A stretch of DNA of 64,000 nt from Pseudomonas veronii. GTDB lineage: Bacteria > Pseudomonadota > Gammaproteobacteria > Pseudomonadales > Pseudomonadaceae. The stretch covers positions 310,001-374,000 of the forward strand of contig NZ_JYLL01000001.1 of NCBI RefSeq assembly GCF_001439695.1, written 5' to 3'. The notes under the pieces are model-generated. The model made no database searches, had not been told where the DNA came from, and saw only the letters and a program-made list of their open reading frames with translations. This document shows positions 26,579 through 36,371 of the stretch, piece after piece. Within the stretch, counting starts at the first letter, position 1. Each line of letters begins with the position of its first letter. The translations under genes were made by a program, and so were the position numbers.

Positions 26579-27799
26579 ATGCGCCGCGTCGTTATCACTG
26601 GTCTGGGCATCGTTTCTTGCCTGGGCAATGACAAAGAGACCGTCACCGCTAACCTGCGTGCAAGTCGCCCTGGCATCCGCTTCAACCCGGAATATGCCGA
26701 AATGGGTCTGCGTAGCCAGGTTTCCGGCTCCATCGACCTGCCCCTCGAAGAGTTGATCGATCGCAAGATCTACCGCTTCGTCGGCCACGCTGCCGCCTAC
26801 GCCTACCTGGCCATGAAGGACGCCATCGCCGATTCCGGCCTGAGCCACGATCAGGTCTCGAACGTGCGTACCGGCCTGATCGCCGGTTCCGGCGGCGCAT
26901 CCACCCTGAACCAGATGGAAGCGCTGGACATCCTGCGCGAGAAAGGCGTGAAGCGCGTTGGCCCGTACCGTGTCACGCGGACCATGGGCAGCACCGTTTC
27001 CGCCTGCCTGGCCACGCCGTTCCAGATCAAGGGCGTGAACTACTCGATCTCCTCCGCTTGCGCCACCAGTGCTCACTGCATCGGTAACGCGGTTGAGCAG
27101 ATCCAGCTGGGCAAGCAGGACATCGTGTTCGCCGGCGGCGGCGAAGAAGAACATTGGAGCCAATCGTTCCTGTTCGACGCCATGGGCGCGCTGTCCACCC
27201 AGTACAACGACACCCCGGAAAAGGCCTCCCGCGCCTACGACGCCAAGCGTGACGGTTTCGTCATCGCCGGCGGCGGCGGCATGGTGGTGGTCGAGGAGCT
27301 GGAACACGCTCTGGCCCGTGGCGCGAAGATCTACGCGGAAATCGTCGGCTACGGCGCCACTTCCGACGGCTACGACATGGTTGCGCCAAGCGGTGAAGGC
27401 GCCATCCGCTGCATGCAGATGGCCATGTCCACCGTGGATACCCCGATCGACTACCTGAACACCCACGGCACCTCGACTCCGGTCGGCGACGCCAAGGAAA
27501 TGGAAGGCGTGCGCGCGGTATTCGGCGACAAGGCACCGGCCATCAGCTCCACCAAGAGCCTGTCGGGTCACTCCCTGGGCGCCGCCGGCGTTCACGAAAC
27601 GATCTACTGCCTGCTGATGATGGAAGGCAACTTCATGGCCGGCTCGGCCAACATCGAAGAGATGGACCCGGTCGTGGCCGATATGCCGATCCTGACCAAG
27701 ACCGTCGAAAACGTAAAAGTCGACACCGTGATGAGCAACAGCTTCGGCTTCGGTGGCACTAACGCCACCCTGGTGCTGAAACGCTGGCAGGGCAAGTAA
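26579..27799 (+). CDS. fabB: 3-oxoacyl-ACP synthase I
   Basis: 406 residues. Condensing enzyme that elongates cis-3-decenoyl-ACP with malonyl-ACP, so it commits the FabA product to unsaturated chains. The catalytic triad is Cys161 (SSACATSAH), His296 ([11 protein letters not shown]) and His331 ([10 protein letters not shown]); the C-terminal [10 protein letters not shown] is also conserved. Second gene of fabAB; the operon ends at a strong terminator 22 bases past the stop. Confidence 0.98.
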   Translation: MRRVVITGLGIVSCLGNDKETVTANLRASRPGIRFNPEYAEMGLRSQVSGSIDLPLEELIDRKIYRFVGHAAAYAYLAMKDAIADSGLSHDQVSNVRTGLIAGSGGASTLNQMEALDILREKGVKRVGPYRVTRTMGSTVSACLATPFQIKGVNYSISSACATSAHCIGNAVEQIQLGKQDIVFAGGGEEEHWSQSFLFDAMGALSTQYNDTPEKASRAYDAKRDGFVIAGGGGMVVVEELEHALARGAKIYAEIVGYGATSDGYDMVAPSGEGAIRCMQMAMSTVDTPIDYLNTHGTSTPVGDAKEMEGVRAVFGDKAPAISSTKSLSGHSLGAAGVHETIYCLLMMEGNFMAGSANIEEMDPVVADMPILTKTVENVKVDTVMSNSFGFGGTNATLVLKRWQGK

Positions 27800-27820
27800 G
27801 CCCCGCAGCTTGATCAGATG

Positions 27821-27853
27821 AAAACGCCCCGACTGGTTCGGGGCGTTTTTTTT
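27821..27853 (+). terminator. Rho-independent terminator of fabAB
   Basis: AAAACGCCCC/GGGGCGTTTT stem with a 9-base loop followed by a T run. Confidence 0.9.
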
Positions 27854-28021
27854 GCGCTTGAATTCGGGGTCGCCTCGCTTGTACGCGGGTGTTGTTCCGC
27901 TGCCTCGAACTGATGCTGGGAATCCTGCTCGCCGCTACCTGGAAAAAATCCTGGAACACTTGAGTGCCAGCATGTTCTATAACTGCATGACTTTCTTCCT
28001 GCCACGCTTGAGAGGTTCGCC

Positions 28022-28438
28022 ATGCCTGTTACCGTCAACACCCTGAATGCCGACAACTTCCGCCACAGCCTCAACATCGATAACCACGAGTTGTTCACCG
28101 ATCTGCCCAAAAGCCTGGGCGGTGACGACACCGCGCCCTCGCCCCACGACTATTTCGACGCAGCCCTGGCGTCGTGCAAGGCCCTGACCCTGAAGCTGTA
28201 TGCGCAGAGAAAGGGCATCCCGCTGACCGGCGTAACCGTGGAAATCACCCACGACGACAGCGAAGAGCAAAAGGGCAAGTACCACCTCAACGTCAAGCTG
28301 ACGCTCAAGGGCGTGCTCACCGATCAGCAACGCGACGAACTGCACCGCATCGCCGACCGCTGCCCGATACACAAGTTGATGACCACCGCCGAGGTGAGTA
28401 TCGAGACGAAATTGTCGGAAGGTGCCTTCAGCCAATAG
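28022..28438 (+). CDS. OsmC family protein
   Basis: 138 residues. OsmC/Ohr-fold proteins reduce organic hydroperoxides using two cysteines. Here Cys is present in DAALASCKALTLKLYAQRKG and in RIADRCPIHKLM, matching the two conserved positions, so peroxidatic activity is plausible. The PHDYFDAALASC motif is typical of the YhfA/OsmC-like branch rather than Ohr. ATG 28022 is preceded by GAGAGG. Single gene 64 bp before the pirin gene, possibly co-transcribed. Confidence 0.9.
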   Translation: MPVTVNTLNADNFRHSLNIDNHELFTDLPKSLGGDDTAPSPHDYFDAALASCKALTLKLYAQRKGIPLTGVTVEITHDDSEEQKGKYHLNVKLTLKGVLTDQQRDELHRIADRCPIHKLMTTAEVSIETKLSEGAFSQ

Positions 28439-28502
28439 CGGCAACCTCCGGTCGAGCGGGTTATGCTCAGGGCTATCCAACCCGCTCCGACAGGGACGCA
28501 CC

Positions 28503-29369
28503 ATGACCACCCTCACCGTGATCCGCCCTCGCCTCGAAGATGTCGAAGGCCAGCCCATCCTGCGCCCGCTGCCATCGCGAGAATGCCGTAGCGTCGGGCC
28601 GTTCGTGTTTTTCGACCATATGCTGGCGACCCGCTATGCACCGGGCAGCGGCATGAATATCCGCCAGCATCCGCACATCGGCCTGTCGACCCTCACCTAC
28701 CTGTTCGAAGGCACCTTGCAGCACAAGGACAGCCTCGGTTCGGACCAAATGGTGCAGGCCGGCGATGTGAGCTGGATGACCGCCGGCAGCGCGATTGCCC
28801 ACGTCGAGCGCACGCCCGAAGCAATCAAGAGCAAGGGGTTCAGCCTGCATGGGCTGCAAGTGTGGCTCGCCTCCCCCAAGGACCACGAGAGCGGCCCGGG
28901 GCATTACAGCCACCATCCGGCAGCCAGCTTGCCCACCAGCGACAACCTGGGCGTGCAGATCCGCCTGATCGCCGGCAATGGCTTCTGCCTCAAATCACCG
29001 GTGCCGGTGCTGTCGCCCACGCTGTACGCCGATGTGCAGATGCAGACGGCCACCACCCTGCTGATCCCCGACGAGCATGAAGAACGCGCGGTGTATGTGC
29101 TGGAGGGTGACGTACAGTTGGACGGTGAGCCGCTTGAGGCACACAGCCTGGTGGTGTTGCCGAGCGGACAGGCGATGACCCTGTCTGCCGACAGCGATTG
29201 TCACCTGGTGGTGTTCGGTGGCGCGCCGCTGGATGGGCCACGCCGGATCAACTGGAATTTTGTCGCGAGCGACCCGGCCGTGATCGAGCAGGCCCGGCAG
29301 CGTTGGGCGGCTGGGGATTGGCCAACGGTGCCCGGTGAAACCGAAAGAATTGAGTTGCCGATGAGATAG
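28503..29369 (+). CDS. Pirin family protein
   Basis: 288 residues, bicupin fold. The N-terminal cupin has the metal set in HPHIGLSTLTYLFEG and GDVSWMTAGSAIAHVERT. Bacterial pirins may be quercetin dioxygenases or regulators of pyruvate dehydrogenase; the role here is open. The start is ATG 28503 (MTTLTVIRPRLEDVEG); the frame is open upstream, overlapping the osmC-like gene, without similarity. The gene ends before a REP-like repeat. Confidence 0.9.
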   Translation: MTTLTVIRPRLEDVEGQPILRPLPSRECRSVGPFVFFDHMLATRYAPGSGMNIRQHPHIGLSTLTYLFEGTLQHKDSLGSDQMVQAGDVSWMTAGSAIAHVERTPEAIKSKGFSLHGLQVWLASPKDHESGPGHYSHHPAASLPTSDNLGVQIRLIAGNGFCLKSPVPVLSPTLYADVQMQTATTLLIPDEHEERAVYVLEGDVQLDGEPLEAHSLVVLPSGQAMTLSADSDCHLVVFGGAPLDGPRRINWNFVASDPAVIEQARQRWAAGDWPTVPGETERIELPMR

Positions 29370-29377
29370 CCGCCTGC

Positions 29378-29447
29378 TCCCACATATAACCGCGTTTACC
29401 CTGTAGGAATGCGCTCGAATGTGGGAGCTGGCTTGCTCGCGATGAGG
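29378..29447. repeat. REP-like repeat pair of a second subfamily
   Basis: A degenerate CTGCTCCCACAT and, in the opposite orientation about 40 bp later, TGTGGGAGCTGGCTTGCTCG. The GCTGGCTTGC core differs from the GGGGGCTTGC core of the other repeats in this window, so it belongs to another REP subgroup. Confidence 0.6.
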
Positions 29448-29467
29448 CCAGGACAGACGCCAGAGAC

Positions 29468-30199
29468 TTAGCCCTTGAACACTTCATCCAACAAGTTATG
29501 CATCGACTGGAACGCCCGCGCAGCGGTCTTCGCGTCGTACATCATCATGCCCGGCACGTTGGCGTGCGGGTCGGTGAAGGAATGCACCGCACCGCCATAG
29601 CTCAGCAGTTGCCAATCCACACCGGCCGCGTTCATCTCATCTTCGAACGCCGGCAGTTGCGCTTTCGGCACCAGCGGGTCGGAAGCACCATGCAACACCA
29701 GCACGGAACCCTTGATGTTCTTCGCATCCGCCGGGTTTGGCGTGTCGAGGGTGCCGTGGAACGACACCGCAGCCTTCAACGCTGCGCCGGTGCGCGCCAG
29801 CTCCAGCGCACAGCAACCGCCGAAGCAGAAACCGAAGGTGGCCAACCTGGACGTATCCACCGCAGCTTCGCTCTGGCCTTGCAGTTGCGCTAACGCGGCC
29901 TGCATGCGCTTGTTCAGCAACGGGCGGTCATTCTTCAACGGCATCATCGCCGCACCGGCTTCATCGTTATTCGACGGGCGCACGGTTTGCCCGTACAGGT
30001 CGGCGATCAGCACCACGTAGCCTTTGCTGGCGACGCGCTTGGCAATCTCTTCGGCCCCTGCACTCACGCCCATCCAGTTCGGTGCCATCAACAGGCCCGG
30101 CAGCGGGCCGGTTTGGCTGGCATCGAAGGCCAGGCGGCTTTCATAAGACTGGCCATCAATCTGATAGACCACGGAACGCACAGTGACTTGGCTCATCAT
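29468..30199 (-). CDS. Dienelactone hydrolase family protein
   Basis: 243 residues, alpha/beta fold. The nucleophile is Cys in GFCFGGCC, as in dienelactone hydrolases; the acid is Asp in HGASDPLVP and the His in GAVHSFTDP. It hydrolyses a lactone or small ester in the cytosol. No catechol pathway genes are near, so it is a general paralogue. It begins with two successive ATG codons (30199, 30196). It follows htpG on the same strand but a terminator separates them. Confidence 0.92.
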   Translation of the reverse strand: MMSQVTVRSVVYQIDGQSYESRLAFDASQTGPLPGLLMAPNWMGVSAGAEEIAKRVASKGYVVLIADLYGQTVRPSNNDEAGAAMMPLKNDRPLLNKRMQAALAQLQGQSEAAVDTSRLATFGFCFGGCCALELARTGAALKAAVSFHGTLDTPNPADAKNIKGSVLVLHGASDPLVPKAQLPAFEDEMNAAGVDWQLLSYGGAVHSFTDPHANVPGMMMYDAKTAARAFQSMHNLLDEVFKG

Positions 30200-30227
30200 T
30201 TACTCCAGTTGAGGTTGCACAAGAACG

Positions 30228-30253
30228 AAAAAACCCGCCGAAGCGGGTTTTTC
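30228..30253 (-). terminator. Terminator downstream of htpG
   Basis: AAAAACCCGC, CGAA loop, GCGGGTTTTT: symmetric, works in both directions, 12 bases past the htpG stop. Confidence 0.9.
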
Positions 30254-30263
30254 TACAACGGGG

Positions 30264-32168
30264 TTAAACCGACAGTTCAACCAACAGCTTGTTCAGTCGG
30301 CGCACATAGGCGGCCGGGTCTTTCAGGCTGTCGCCGGCAGCCAGGGCTGCCTGGTCGAAGAGGATGTGCGACAGGTCGCCAAAACGCTCTTCGCTCTGTT
30401 CGCCGTCGAGTTTCTCGATCAGCGGGTGAGCCGGGTTGAATTCGAAGATCGGCTTGGAGTCCGGCACCTTCTGACCGCTGGCTTCGAGGATCTGACGCAT
30501 CTGCATGCCCAGGTCCTGCTCGCCGATGGCCAGGATCGCCGGGGAGTCGGTCAGACGGTGGGAAACCCGCACTTCGCTGACGGCGTCGCCCAGGGAGGCC
30601 TTGATCCGCTCAACCAGGCCTTCCTTGGACTTGGCCACTTCTTCAGCGGCTTTTTTGTCTTCTTCGGAATCCAGGTTGCCCAGGTCCAGGTCGCCACGCG
30701 CCACGTCGACAAAGGTCTTACCGTCGAATTCGCTGAGGTAGCTCATCAGCCACTCATCGATACGGTCGGTCAGCAGCAGCACTTCGATGCCTTTCTTGCG
30801 GAAGACTTCCAGGTGCGGGCTGTTCTTGACCTGAGCGTAGGTCTCGCCGGTCAGGTAGTAGATCTTGTCCTGACCTTCCTTGGCGCGTGCCAGGTACTCG
30901 GCCAGGGACACCACCTGCTCGCCGTCTTCGCCCTGGGTGGAGGCAAAACGCAGCAGGCCGGCGATTTTTTCCTTGTTGGCGAAATCTTCCGCCGGGCCTT
31001 CTTTCATGACCTGGCCGAAGTTCTTCCAGAAGCCTTTGTATTGCTCAGGCTCGTTCTTCGCCAGTTTTTCCAGCATGTCGAGGACGCGCTTGGTCAGCGC
31101 CGACTTCATGGAGTCGATGATCGGGTCTTTCTGCAGGATTTCCCGCGACACGTTCAGCGACAGGTCGTTGGAGTCGACCACGCCTTTGATAAAGCGCAGG
31201 TACAGCGGCAGGAACGATTCCGCCTGGTCCATCACGAACACGCGCTGCACGTAGAGCTTCAGGCCCTTTGGCGCTTCGCGCTGGTACAGGTCGAACGGCG
31301 CGCGGGCCGGTACGTAGAGCAGCGAGCTGTATTCCAGCTTGCCTTCGACCTTGTTGTGGCTCCAGCTCAGCGGGTTTTCGTAGTCGTGCCCGATGTGCTT
31401 GTAGAACTCCTGGTATTCCTCGTCCTTGATCTCGGTACGCGGACGGGTCCACAGGGCGCTGGCGCGGTTGACGGTTTCCCACTCAACGGCCGGTGCTTCT
31501 TCGCCTTCGGCGGCGGCCTGCTCTTTCGGCAATTCAATCGGCAGGGCGATGTGGTCGGAATACTTCTTGATGATGTTGCGCAGGCGCCAGCCATCGGCAA
31601 ATTCGTCTTCACCGGGTTTCAGGTGCAGCACGATGCGCGTACCGCGATCAGCCTTGTCGAGGGTGGCGACTTCAAACTCGCCCTCGCCTTTCGAAGACCA
31701 ATGCACGCCTTCGCTGGCGTCAAGGCCGGCGCGGCGGCTGAACACTTCAACCTTGTCGGCGACGATGAAGGCCGAGTAGAAGCCCACGCCGAACTGGCCG
31801 ATCAGGTGCGAATCTTTCTTCTGGTCGCCCGAAAGGTGCTTCATGAAATCGGCAGTGCCGGATTTGGCGATGGTCCCCAGGTGGGTGATCGCATCCTCAC
31901 GGCTCATGCCGATACCGTTATCTTCGAGGGTGACGGTCTTGGCGTCTTTGTCGAAGCTCACGCGGATTTTCAGTTCGGCGCCACCTTCCAGCAACTCCGG
32001 CTTGGACAGGGCTTCGAAACGTAATTTGTCGACAGCGTCAGAGGCGTTCGAGATCAACTCGCGAAGGAAAATTTCCTTGTTGGAATACAGCGAATGGATC
32101 ATGAGGTGCAGCAGTTGCTTCACCTCGGTCTGGAAGCCCAGGGTTTCCTTTTGAGTTTCCACACTCAT
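30264..32168 (-). CDS. htpG: Molecular chaperone HtpG (bacterial Hsp90)
   Basis: 634 residues, the usual pseudomonad length. ATP-dependent cytosolic chaperone dimer. The GHKL ATPase domain has [20 protein letters not shown] and [11 protein letters not shown]; the middle domain has [10 protein letters not shown]; a C-terminal dimerisation domain follows. The start is ATG 32168 ([20 protein letters not shown]), matching the family start. A heat-shock promoter (32235-32262) precedes it and a terminator follows, so it is a single-gene transcription unit under sigma-32. Confidence 0.98.
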   Translation of the reverse strand: MSVETQKETLGFQTEVKQLLHLMIHSLYSNKEIFLRELISNASDAVDKLRFEALSKPELLEGGAELKIRVSFDKDAKTVTLEDNGIGMSREDAITHLGTIAKSGTADFMKHLSGDQKKDSHLIGQFGVGFYSAFIVADKVEVFSRRAGLDASEGVHWSSKGEGEFEVATLDKADRGTRIVLHLKPGEDEFADGWRLRNIIKKYSDHIALPIELPKEQAAAEGEEAPAVEWETVNRASALWTRPRTEIKDEEYQEFYKHIGHDYENPLSWSHNKVEGKLEYSSLLYVPARAPFDLYQREAPKGLKLYVQRVFVMDQAESFLPLYLRFIKGVVDSNDLSLNVSREILQKDPIIDSMKSALTKRVLDMLEKLAKNEPEQYKGFWKNFGQVMKEGPAEDFANKEKIAGLLRFASTQGEDGEQVVSLAEYLARAKEGQDKIYYLTGETYAQVKNSPHLEVFRKKGIEVLLLTDRIDEWLMSYLSEFDGKTFVDVARGDLDLGNLDSEEDKKAAEEVAKSKEGLVERIKASLGDAVSEVRVSHRLTDSPAILAIGEQDLGMQMRQILEASGQKVPDSKPIFEFNPAHPLIEKLDGEQSEERFGDLSHILFDQAALAAGDSLKDPAAYVRRLNKLLVELSV

Positions 32169-32234
32169 GGTCATCAAACTCCAATTGGATGGCAGTGGCC
32201 GCGCCCTGAAGGGTTGGCGGCGGGTTGTCATCAA

Positions 32235-32262
32235 AGTTGGGGGCTAAGACCAGGATTTCAAG
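32235..32262 (-). promoter_or_regulatory. Sigma-32 heat-shock promoter of htpG
   Basis: The minus strand reads CTTGAAA, 13 bases, CCCCAACT, close to the sigma-32 consensus (CTTGAAA, 13-15, CCCCATNT). It gives a 5' leader of about 60 nt. The -35 element contains the stop codon of the upstream thioesterase gene. Confidence 0.85.
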
Positions 32263-32710
32263 GGCGGGACACTTCTCCGATCTTGAAATGCGCGCGGGCG
32301 GTGGCGATGGGTTCGGCCGCGGTGCTTTGCCAGGCGGTGATCGACACGTTCGCCACCCGTCGACCCTGGCGCCAGACCTGGCACTTGGCGTAAGTGTCGC
32401 GAAACTGGCCGGCGCGCAGGTAATCCAGGGAAAAGTCGATAATTTTCGGCAGGCCCGGTGCGCCGGTGAACACCAGCAGGTGCAACGCGGCGCAGAGTTC
32501 CATAAAGCCTGCAATCACACCGCCGTGCAGTGCCGGTAATATCGGGTTACCAATGTTGTCCTTGTTGGCCGGCAGGCGGAACAGCAGCTCATCGCCTATC
32601 CGCGTGCATTCGATGCCGATCAGCTTGGCATAGGGGATCAGATCGAGCAGCGCCTTGTAGTTACCGTGCTCATGGGCCTGCTCCAGACGTGTCTTGAAGT
32701 GATGTGTCAT
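32258..32710 (-). CDS. PaaI-type hotdog thioesterase
   Basis: 150 residues from ATG 32710. The active-site stretch LHGGVIAGFMELCAALHLL has HGG and the catalytic acid (Glu). It would hydrolyse a short or aromatic acyl-CoA. The start overlaps the stop of a second, dissimilar thioesterase gene (ATGA), so the two are translationally coupled and could form a heteromeric enzyme. The 3' end lies inside the htpG promoter. Confidence 0.88.
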   Translation of the reverse strand: MTHHFKTRLEQAHEHGNYKALLDLIPYAKLIGIECTRIGDELLFRLPANKDNIGNPILPALHGGVIAGFMELCAALHLLVFTGAPGLPKIIDFSLDYLRAGQFRDTYAKCQVWRQGRRVANVSITAWQSTAAEPIATARAHFKIGEVSRP

Positions 32711-33183
32711 ACCTGTTCTCCCGTGACTGTACTGCCCAGCCCCTGCGCACCCTTGAGGCGCTTGCCCATACGCATGAACGTCCCCACCGTGTGGGCGACG
32801 GGTTGTTGCGGGTCGTCCTGATAAGCGAAACCACGGGTGAAAATCACGTCGGCGGTCACCCGGTAGCACTGGGCAAAACCATACACCGGCTTGTGCGGTT
32901 CGGCGGGATGCATGTAGTCGATGCGCAGGTCGAGGGTCGGGCACACCTCGAACTCCGGCAACACGCACAGGGTGGCCATGCCGCAGGCGGTGTCCATCAG
33001 CGAGGTCAACGCGCCACCATGGATCACGCCCGTCTGGGGATCACCCACGATCATCGGGCTGTAGGGCAAAACCAGGGTAATCCCCTCCTCGCTGGCTTGA
33101 TGAACGGTAATGCCCAGCACCTGGCAATGGCGCAACGCTGAAATAAAGCGCTTGGCACGCTCTAACAAGGGATTTTCGGTCAT
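32707..33183 (-). CDS. PaaI-type hotdog thioesterase
   Basis: 158 residues. The core GVIHGGALTSLMDTACGMATL has HGG and an Asp at the catalytic position where its neighbour has Glu. Same fold and likely reaction class (acyl-CoA hydrolysis) as the gene at 32258, but little sequence identity, so not a recent tandem duplication. First gene of the two-gene unit. Substrate unknown. Confidence 0.88.
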   Translation of the reverse strand: MTENPLLERAKRFISALRHCQVLGITVHQASEEGITLVLPYSPMIVGDPQTGVIHGGALTSLMDTACGMATLCVLPEFEVCPTLDLRIDYMHPAEPHKPVYGFAQCYRVTADVIFTRGFAYQDDPQQPVAHTVGTFMRMGKRLKGAQGLGSTVTGEQV

Positions 33184-33341
33184 TCGGTTCAGACTCTGAT
33201 GAATGTGGGTCCGGCGCAGTATGGACCGTCGGAAAAAGTTCCTTGGGAAAATGCTTTATATATCTGTGGGATATAAGGAACTAATGCTGGCCCCATGTGC
33301 TCGAAAGGCCAGTAGATATCTTCACTAAGGAGAAACACCCA

Positions 33342-33593
33342 ATGCGCAAGACTTTAGCTATTTCCATGATGCTGGCCGCTGCCCTCGGTCTCGCTGCCTG
33401 CGACAAGAAATCCGAAAACAAAGCCCAAGATGCCGCCGCGCACTCTGAGCAAGCTCAGAAAGATATGGCTGCAGCACAGGATAAAGTGAACGAAGCTGCG
33501 AAAGAAAACGGCGATGCTGCCAAAGCTCAGGCCGAATCGAACAAAGCCGCAGCACAAGAAGCAGCACCTGCTACCCCAGCAACCGGTTCTTGA
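33342..33593 (+). CDS. Small Ala/Lys/Glu-rich lipoprotein
   Basis: 83 residues. A lipoprotein signal with lipobox LAAC (Cys20) is followed by Asp at +2, which in enterics favours inner-membrane retention (the rule is weaker in pseudomonads). The mature part is one long Ala/Lys/Glu/Gln helix (SEQAQKDMAAAQDKVNEAAK) with heptad character. A strong ribosome site AAGGAG precedes ATG 33342, and a terminator follows. I do not recognise the family; it resembles small abundant envelope lipoproteins of the Lpp/OprI type only in general build. Confidence 0.85.
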   Translation: MRKTLAISMMLAAALGLAACDKKSENKAQDAAAHSEQAQKDMAAAQDKVNEAAKENGDAAKAQAESNKAAAQEAAPATPATGS

Positions 33594-33626
33594 TACCGGG
33601 GCTTGAAATAGCTTGGCTGCAAAAAG

Positions 33627-33651
33627 AAAGCCCGCTTAGATAGCGGGCTTT
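33627..33651. terminator. Terminator after the small lipoprotein gene
   Basis: AAAGCCCGCT/AGCGGGCTTT with a 5-base loop; lies between the lipoprotein gene and the convergent DUF599 gene. Confidence 0.8.
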
Positions 33652-33706
33652 ACTTTGTCTGCTGTTGTCGCGCAGTGCGATAAACCGGCGCTATGCCTGC
33701 AGCGCT

Positions 33707-34447
33707 TTACGCCACCGGGTCTTTGGCCACGTCCGGCAGCGACGTATCGGTCTGCGTATACACCATCACTTGCAGTACGTCGGAATGAAACTCTCGGCGA
33801 TACAGCACCAATACCACCCCGGCGCTCATCGACATGAACAGCCAGGGACTGACAAACCATGCCAGCATGGTCATCCCGAAGTAATAAGCGCGCAGGCCAA
33901 AGTTGAACTGGTTAGCCGCCATCGAAATCACCCGCGCCGCCCGCAGGGCAAACGCCTTGCGCTCCTGCTCCGACACGTGCCGCTCACCGATCATCGGCGC
34001 CGACCCCACCAGCACCGCGGCAAAGTTGTACTGGCGCATGCACCAGCTGAACGTGAAGAACGCGTAGACGAACACCAGTGCCAGGCACAGCAGCTTGATC
34101 TCCGACATACCCTGGGATGCCTGCTGCACCAGGGGAATATCGGCCAGCAATGAAACCGCCCGCTCCGAGGCGCCCAACACGGTGAGAATACCCGCAAGGA
34201 TGATCAAGGTGCTGGAGGCGAAGAACGAGGCGTTGCGCTCAAGATTGCCAATCACACTGGCGTCGGCGATGCGGTTGTCACGCAGCAGCATGCGACGCAT
34301 CCAGTCTTCGCGATACAGGTGCAGCACGCTGGCCAGACAGGCAGTGTCGCGGGCTTTCCAGGTGGCATAACGGGTGTAGCCGCCCCAACAGAGGACGAAC
34401 CAGAGGGCGGCAAGCAAGTGGATCAGGTTGGCTTCGATAAACGGCAT
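33707..34447 (-). CDS. DUF599 domain-containing inner membrane protein
   Basis: 246 residues with about four transmembrane helices (near 5-25, 72-95, 115-135, 190-215). The family motif region NRIADASVIGNLERNASFFASST and QFNFGLRAYYFGM match DUF599, which is widespread in proteobacteria and without known function. Single gene, no informative neighbours. Confidence 0.88.
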   Translation of the reverse strand: MPFIEANLIHLLAALWFVLCWGGYTRYATWKARDTACLASVLHLYREDWMRRMLLRDNRIADASVIGNLERNASFFASSTLIILAGILTVLGASERAVSLLADIPLVQQASQGMSEIKLLCLALVFVYAFFTFSWCMRQYNFAAVLVGSAPMIGERHVSEQERKAFALRAARVISMAANQFNFGLRAYYFGMTMLAWFVSPWLFMSMSAGVVLVLYRREFHSDVLQVMVYTQTDTSLPDVAKDPVA

Positions 34448-34570
34448 GCGGGTCCTTATACACGAAAGATTTCATGAACCCGGTTAAGTGTGGGCGCCGA
34501 GTTCCAGCTTGAGCTTTGCGTTACTCCTTCGACGTTAGCCCACGGAAAAAGACACTGCCCGCCGCCCATA

Positions 34571-34605
34571 AAAAATGCCCCGTATCAATCGATACGGGGC
34601 ATTTC
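34571..34605 (-). terminator. Terminator downstream of brnQ
   Basis: Long perfect stem AAATGCCCCGTATC/GATACGGGGCATTT with a short loop. On the minus strand the stem is followed by TTT, 22 bases past the brnQ stop. Confidence 0.85.
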
Positions 34606-34626
34606 AATACAGCCTGAAGCCGGGGG

Positions 34627-35940
34627 TTACGCGACCGCTTCGCTGCGCTTGCCCAGCATGCGGTCAACCACCACCGCGGCCACCAGCATCATCACCGATG
34701 GCACCAGCCACGCCAGGCCCTGCTCGCTCAACGGCAGGTTGGCCAATTGCGACGGCATCCAGCCCGCCAGGCCGGCGCCCTTGAGCGCATCGATGCAGCC
34801 GAAGATGAACGACACCAACATCACCGGGCCAACGATGCGGCTCTGCTCCTGCCAGAAGTCTTTGCAGAAGCTCAAAGCCACCAGCACGATGCATGGCGGG
34901 TAGATCGCAGTGAGCACCGGGATCGAAAACGCGATCAGTTTGGTCAGGCCCAGGTTGGACACGAACAGCGAGAACAGCGCCAGGATCACCACCAGGGTCT
35001 TGTAGGACAGCGGCAGGATCCGGCTGAAGTACTCGGCGCAGGCACAGGTCAGGCCGACGGCGGTGACCAGGCAGGCCAGGGAGATCAGCACGGCCAGGAA
35101 GCCACTGCCCAGGGAACCAAAGGTGTGTTGCACGTAGGCATGCAGGACAGCGGCGCCATTGGCGGCACCGGCGGCGATCTCATGGCTGCCCGCCCCGAGG
35201 CGGAACAGGCTGACATACACCAACGCCAGGCCGACGCCGGCAATCAGCCCGGCAATGATCGCGTAGCGGGTGATCAATTTAGGCGATTCGACACCACGGG
35301 AACGGATCGCGTTGACGATCACGATACCGAACACCAGCGCGCCCAGGGTATCCATGGTCAGGTAACCATTGATAAAGCCTTGGGAGAACGGCGCGGCCAC
35401 GTATTCCGGGTTGGCGACGCCCACGTCACCGGCCGGCAAGGCAAACGCGGCGATACCAAGGATGGACAGCGCGATGATTTTCAGCGGTGCCAGGAAACGG
35501 CCCACGGTGTCCAACAGACGGCCCGGGTACAGGGAGACGAAAAACACCACCAGAAAGTACACCGAGCTGTAGAGGAACAGCGCCAGCGGGCTTTCACCGG
35601 TCAACGGCGCCAGGCCCACTTCAAAGGACACGGTCGCAGTACGCGGGGTGGCGAACAGCGGCCCTACCGCCAGATACGCTGCCGCCGCCAGCAGGCCACC
35701 GGCGATCTTACCGATCGGGCTGCTTAACGCATCCATACCACCACCGACCTTGGCCAGGGCGATCACGGTGACCACCGGGAGCCCGACTGCGGTGATCAGG
35801 AAACCCAACGCCGCCATCCAGACATGGGGCCCGGACTGCAAACCAACGATAGGCGGGAAGATGATGTTGCCGGCCCCTACAAACAGGGCAAAAGTCATGA
35901 AGCCCAACGCCAGGATGTCCTGACTTTTCAACACTTTCAT
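34627..35940 (-). CDS. brnQ: Branched-chain amino acid transport system II carrier protein
   Basis: 437 residues, 12 predicted transmembrane helices. Sodium- or proton-coupled importer of leucine, isoleucine and valine in the inner membrane (LIVCS family). Diagnostic N-terminal stretches are [18 protein letters not shown] and the following [18 protein letters not shown]. The start is ATG 35940 ([13 protein letters not shown]), with TGAGG upstream region; the longer open frame lacks similarity. Single-gene unit ending at a strong terminator. Confidence 0.96.
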   Translation of the reverse strand: MKVLKSQDILALGFMTFALFVGAGNIIFPPIVGLQSGPHVWMAALGFLITAVGLPVVTVIALAKVGGGMDALSSPIGKIAGGLLAAAAYLAVGPLFATPRTATVSFEVGLAPLTGESPLALFLYSSVYFLVVFFVSLYPGRLLDTVGRFLAPLKIIALSILGIAAFALPAGDVGVANPEYVAAPFSQGFINGYLTMDTLGALVFGIVIVNAIRSRGVESPKLITRYAIIAGLIAGVGLALVYVSLFRLGAGSHEIAAGAANGAAVLHAYVQHTFGSLGSGFLAVLISLACLVTAVGLTCACAEYFSRILPLSYKTLVVILALFSLFVSNLGLTKLIAFSIPVLTAIYPPCIVLVALSFCKDFWQEQSRIVGPVMLVSFIFGCIDALKGAGLAGWMPSQLANLPLSEQGLAWLVPSVMMLVAAVVVDRMLGKRSEAVA

Positions 35941-36186
35941 TTGAGGAAATACCACACTACTGAATCGGAATTTAGAGAGGGCTTCCCTATGGATGAGGGA
36001 AATGCTGCCGGCCCTTGTGGGCACCGACCGGTCTAGCGCGCGGCTTCCTTTTGGGATGCGAGCGCTTAAAGAGGCGGCAAGGTTACAGAATTTGGCCGAT
36101 AAACGCACTGTTGCAGGGCGAACTGTCCGATAAGCGACATTGGAATGTCGTGTTTTCATACTTAATGTGGCGATACAGACAAAAAA

Positions 36187-36275
36187 TGTGGGAGGGAGCT
36201 TGCTCCCGATAGCGGAGGTTCAATCACATCATCAGTGACTGAGCCACCGCTATCGGGAGCAAGCCCCCTCCCACA
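36187..36275. repeat. REPIN (two REP repeats in inverted orientation)
   Basis: TGTGGGAGGGAGCTTGCTCC at the left end and its inverted counterpart at the right end, separated by about 31 bp and each extending to GATAGCGG/CCGCTATC. This is the mobile REPIN doublet form. Confidence 0.85.
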
Positions 36276-36317
36276 TGGGACCAAGTACATTTCAATAAAT
36301 GGGCCGCCCAGAATGCA

Positions 36318-36343
36318 CAAAGGCCACCCGAAGGTGGCCTTTG
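36318..36343 (-). terminator. Terminator downstream of sucCD
   Basis: CAAAGGCCACC, CGAA loop, GGTGGCCTTTG, about 30 bases past the sucD stop; probable end of the TCA operon. Confidence 0.8.
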
Positions 36344-36371
36344 CTGGTGAAGCGTCAGTTAAGCGCGAGGC

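Larger units (their letters stand above)
35941..36371. other. Intergenic region between brnQ and sucD
   Basis: Holds the brnQ upstream region (35941-36186, no recognisable leader peptide or riboswitch), a REPIN (36187-36275) and the sucCD terminator (36318-36343). No gene is seen. Confidence 0.6.
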
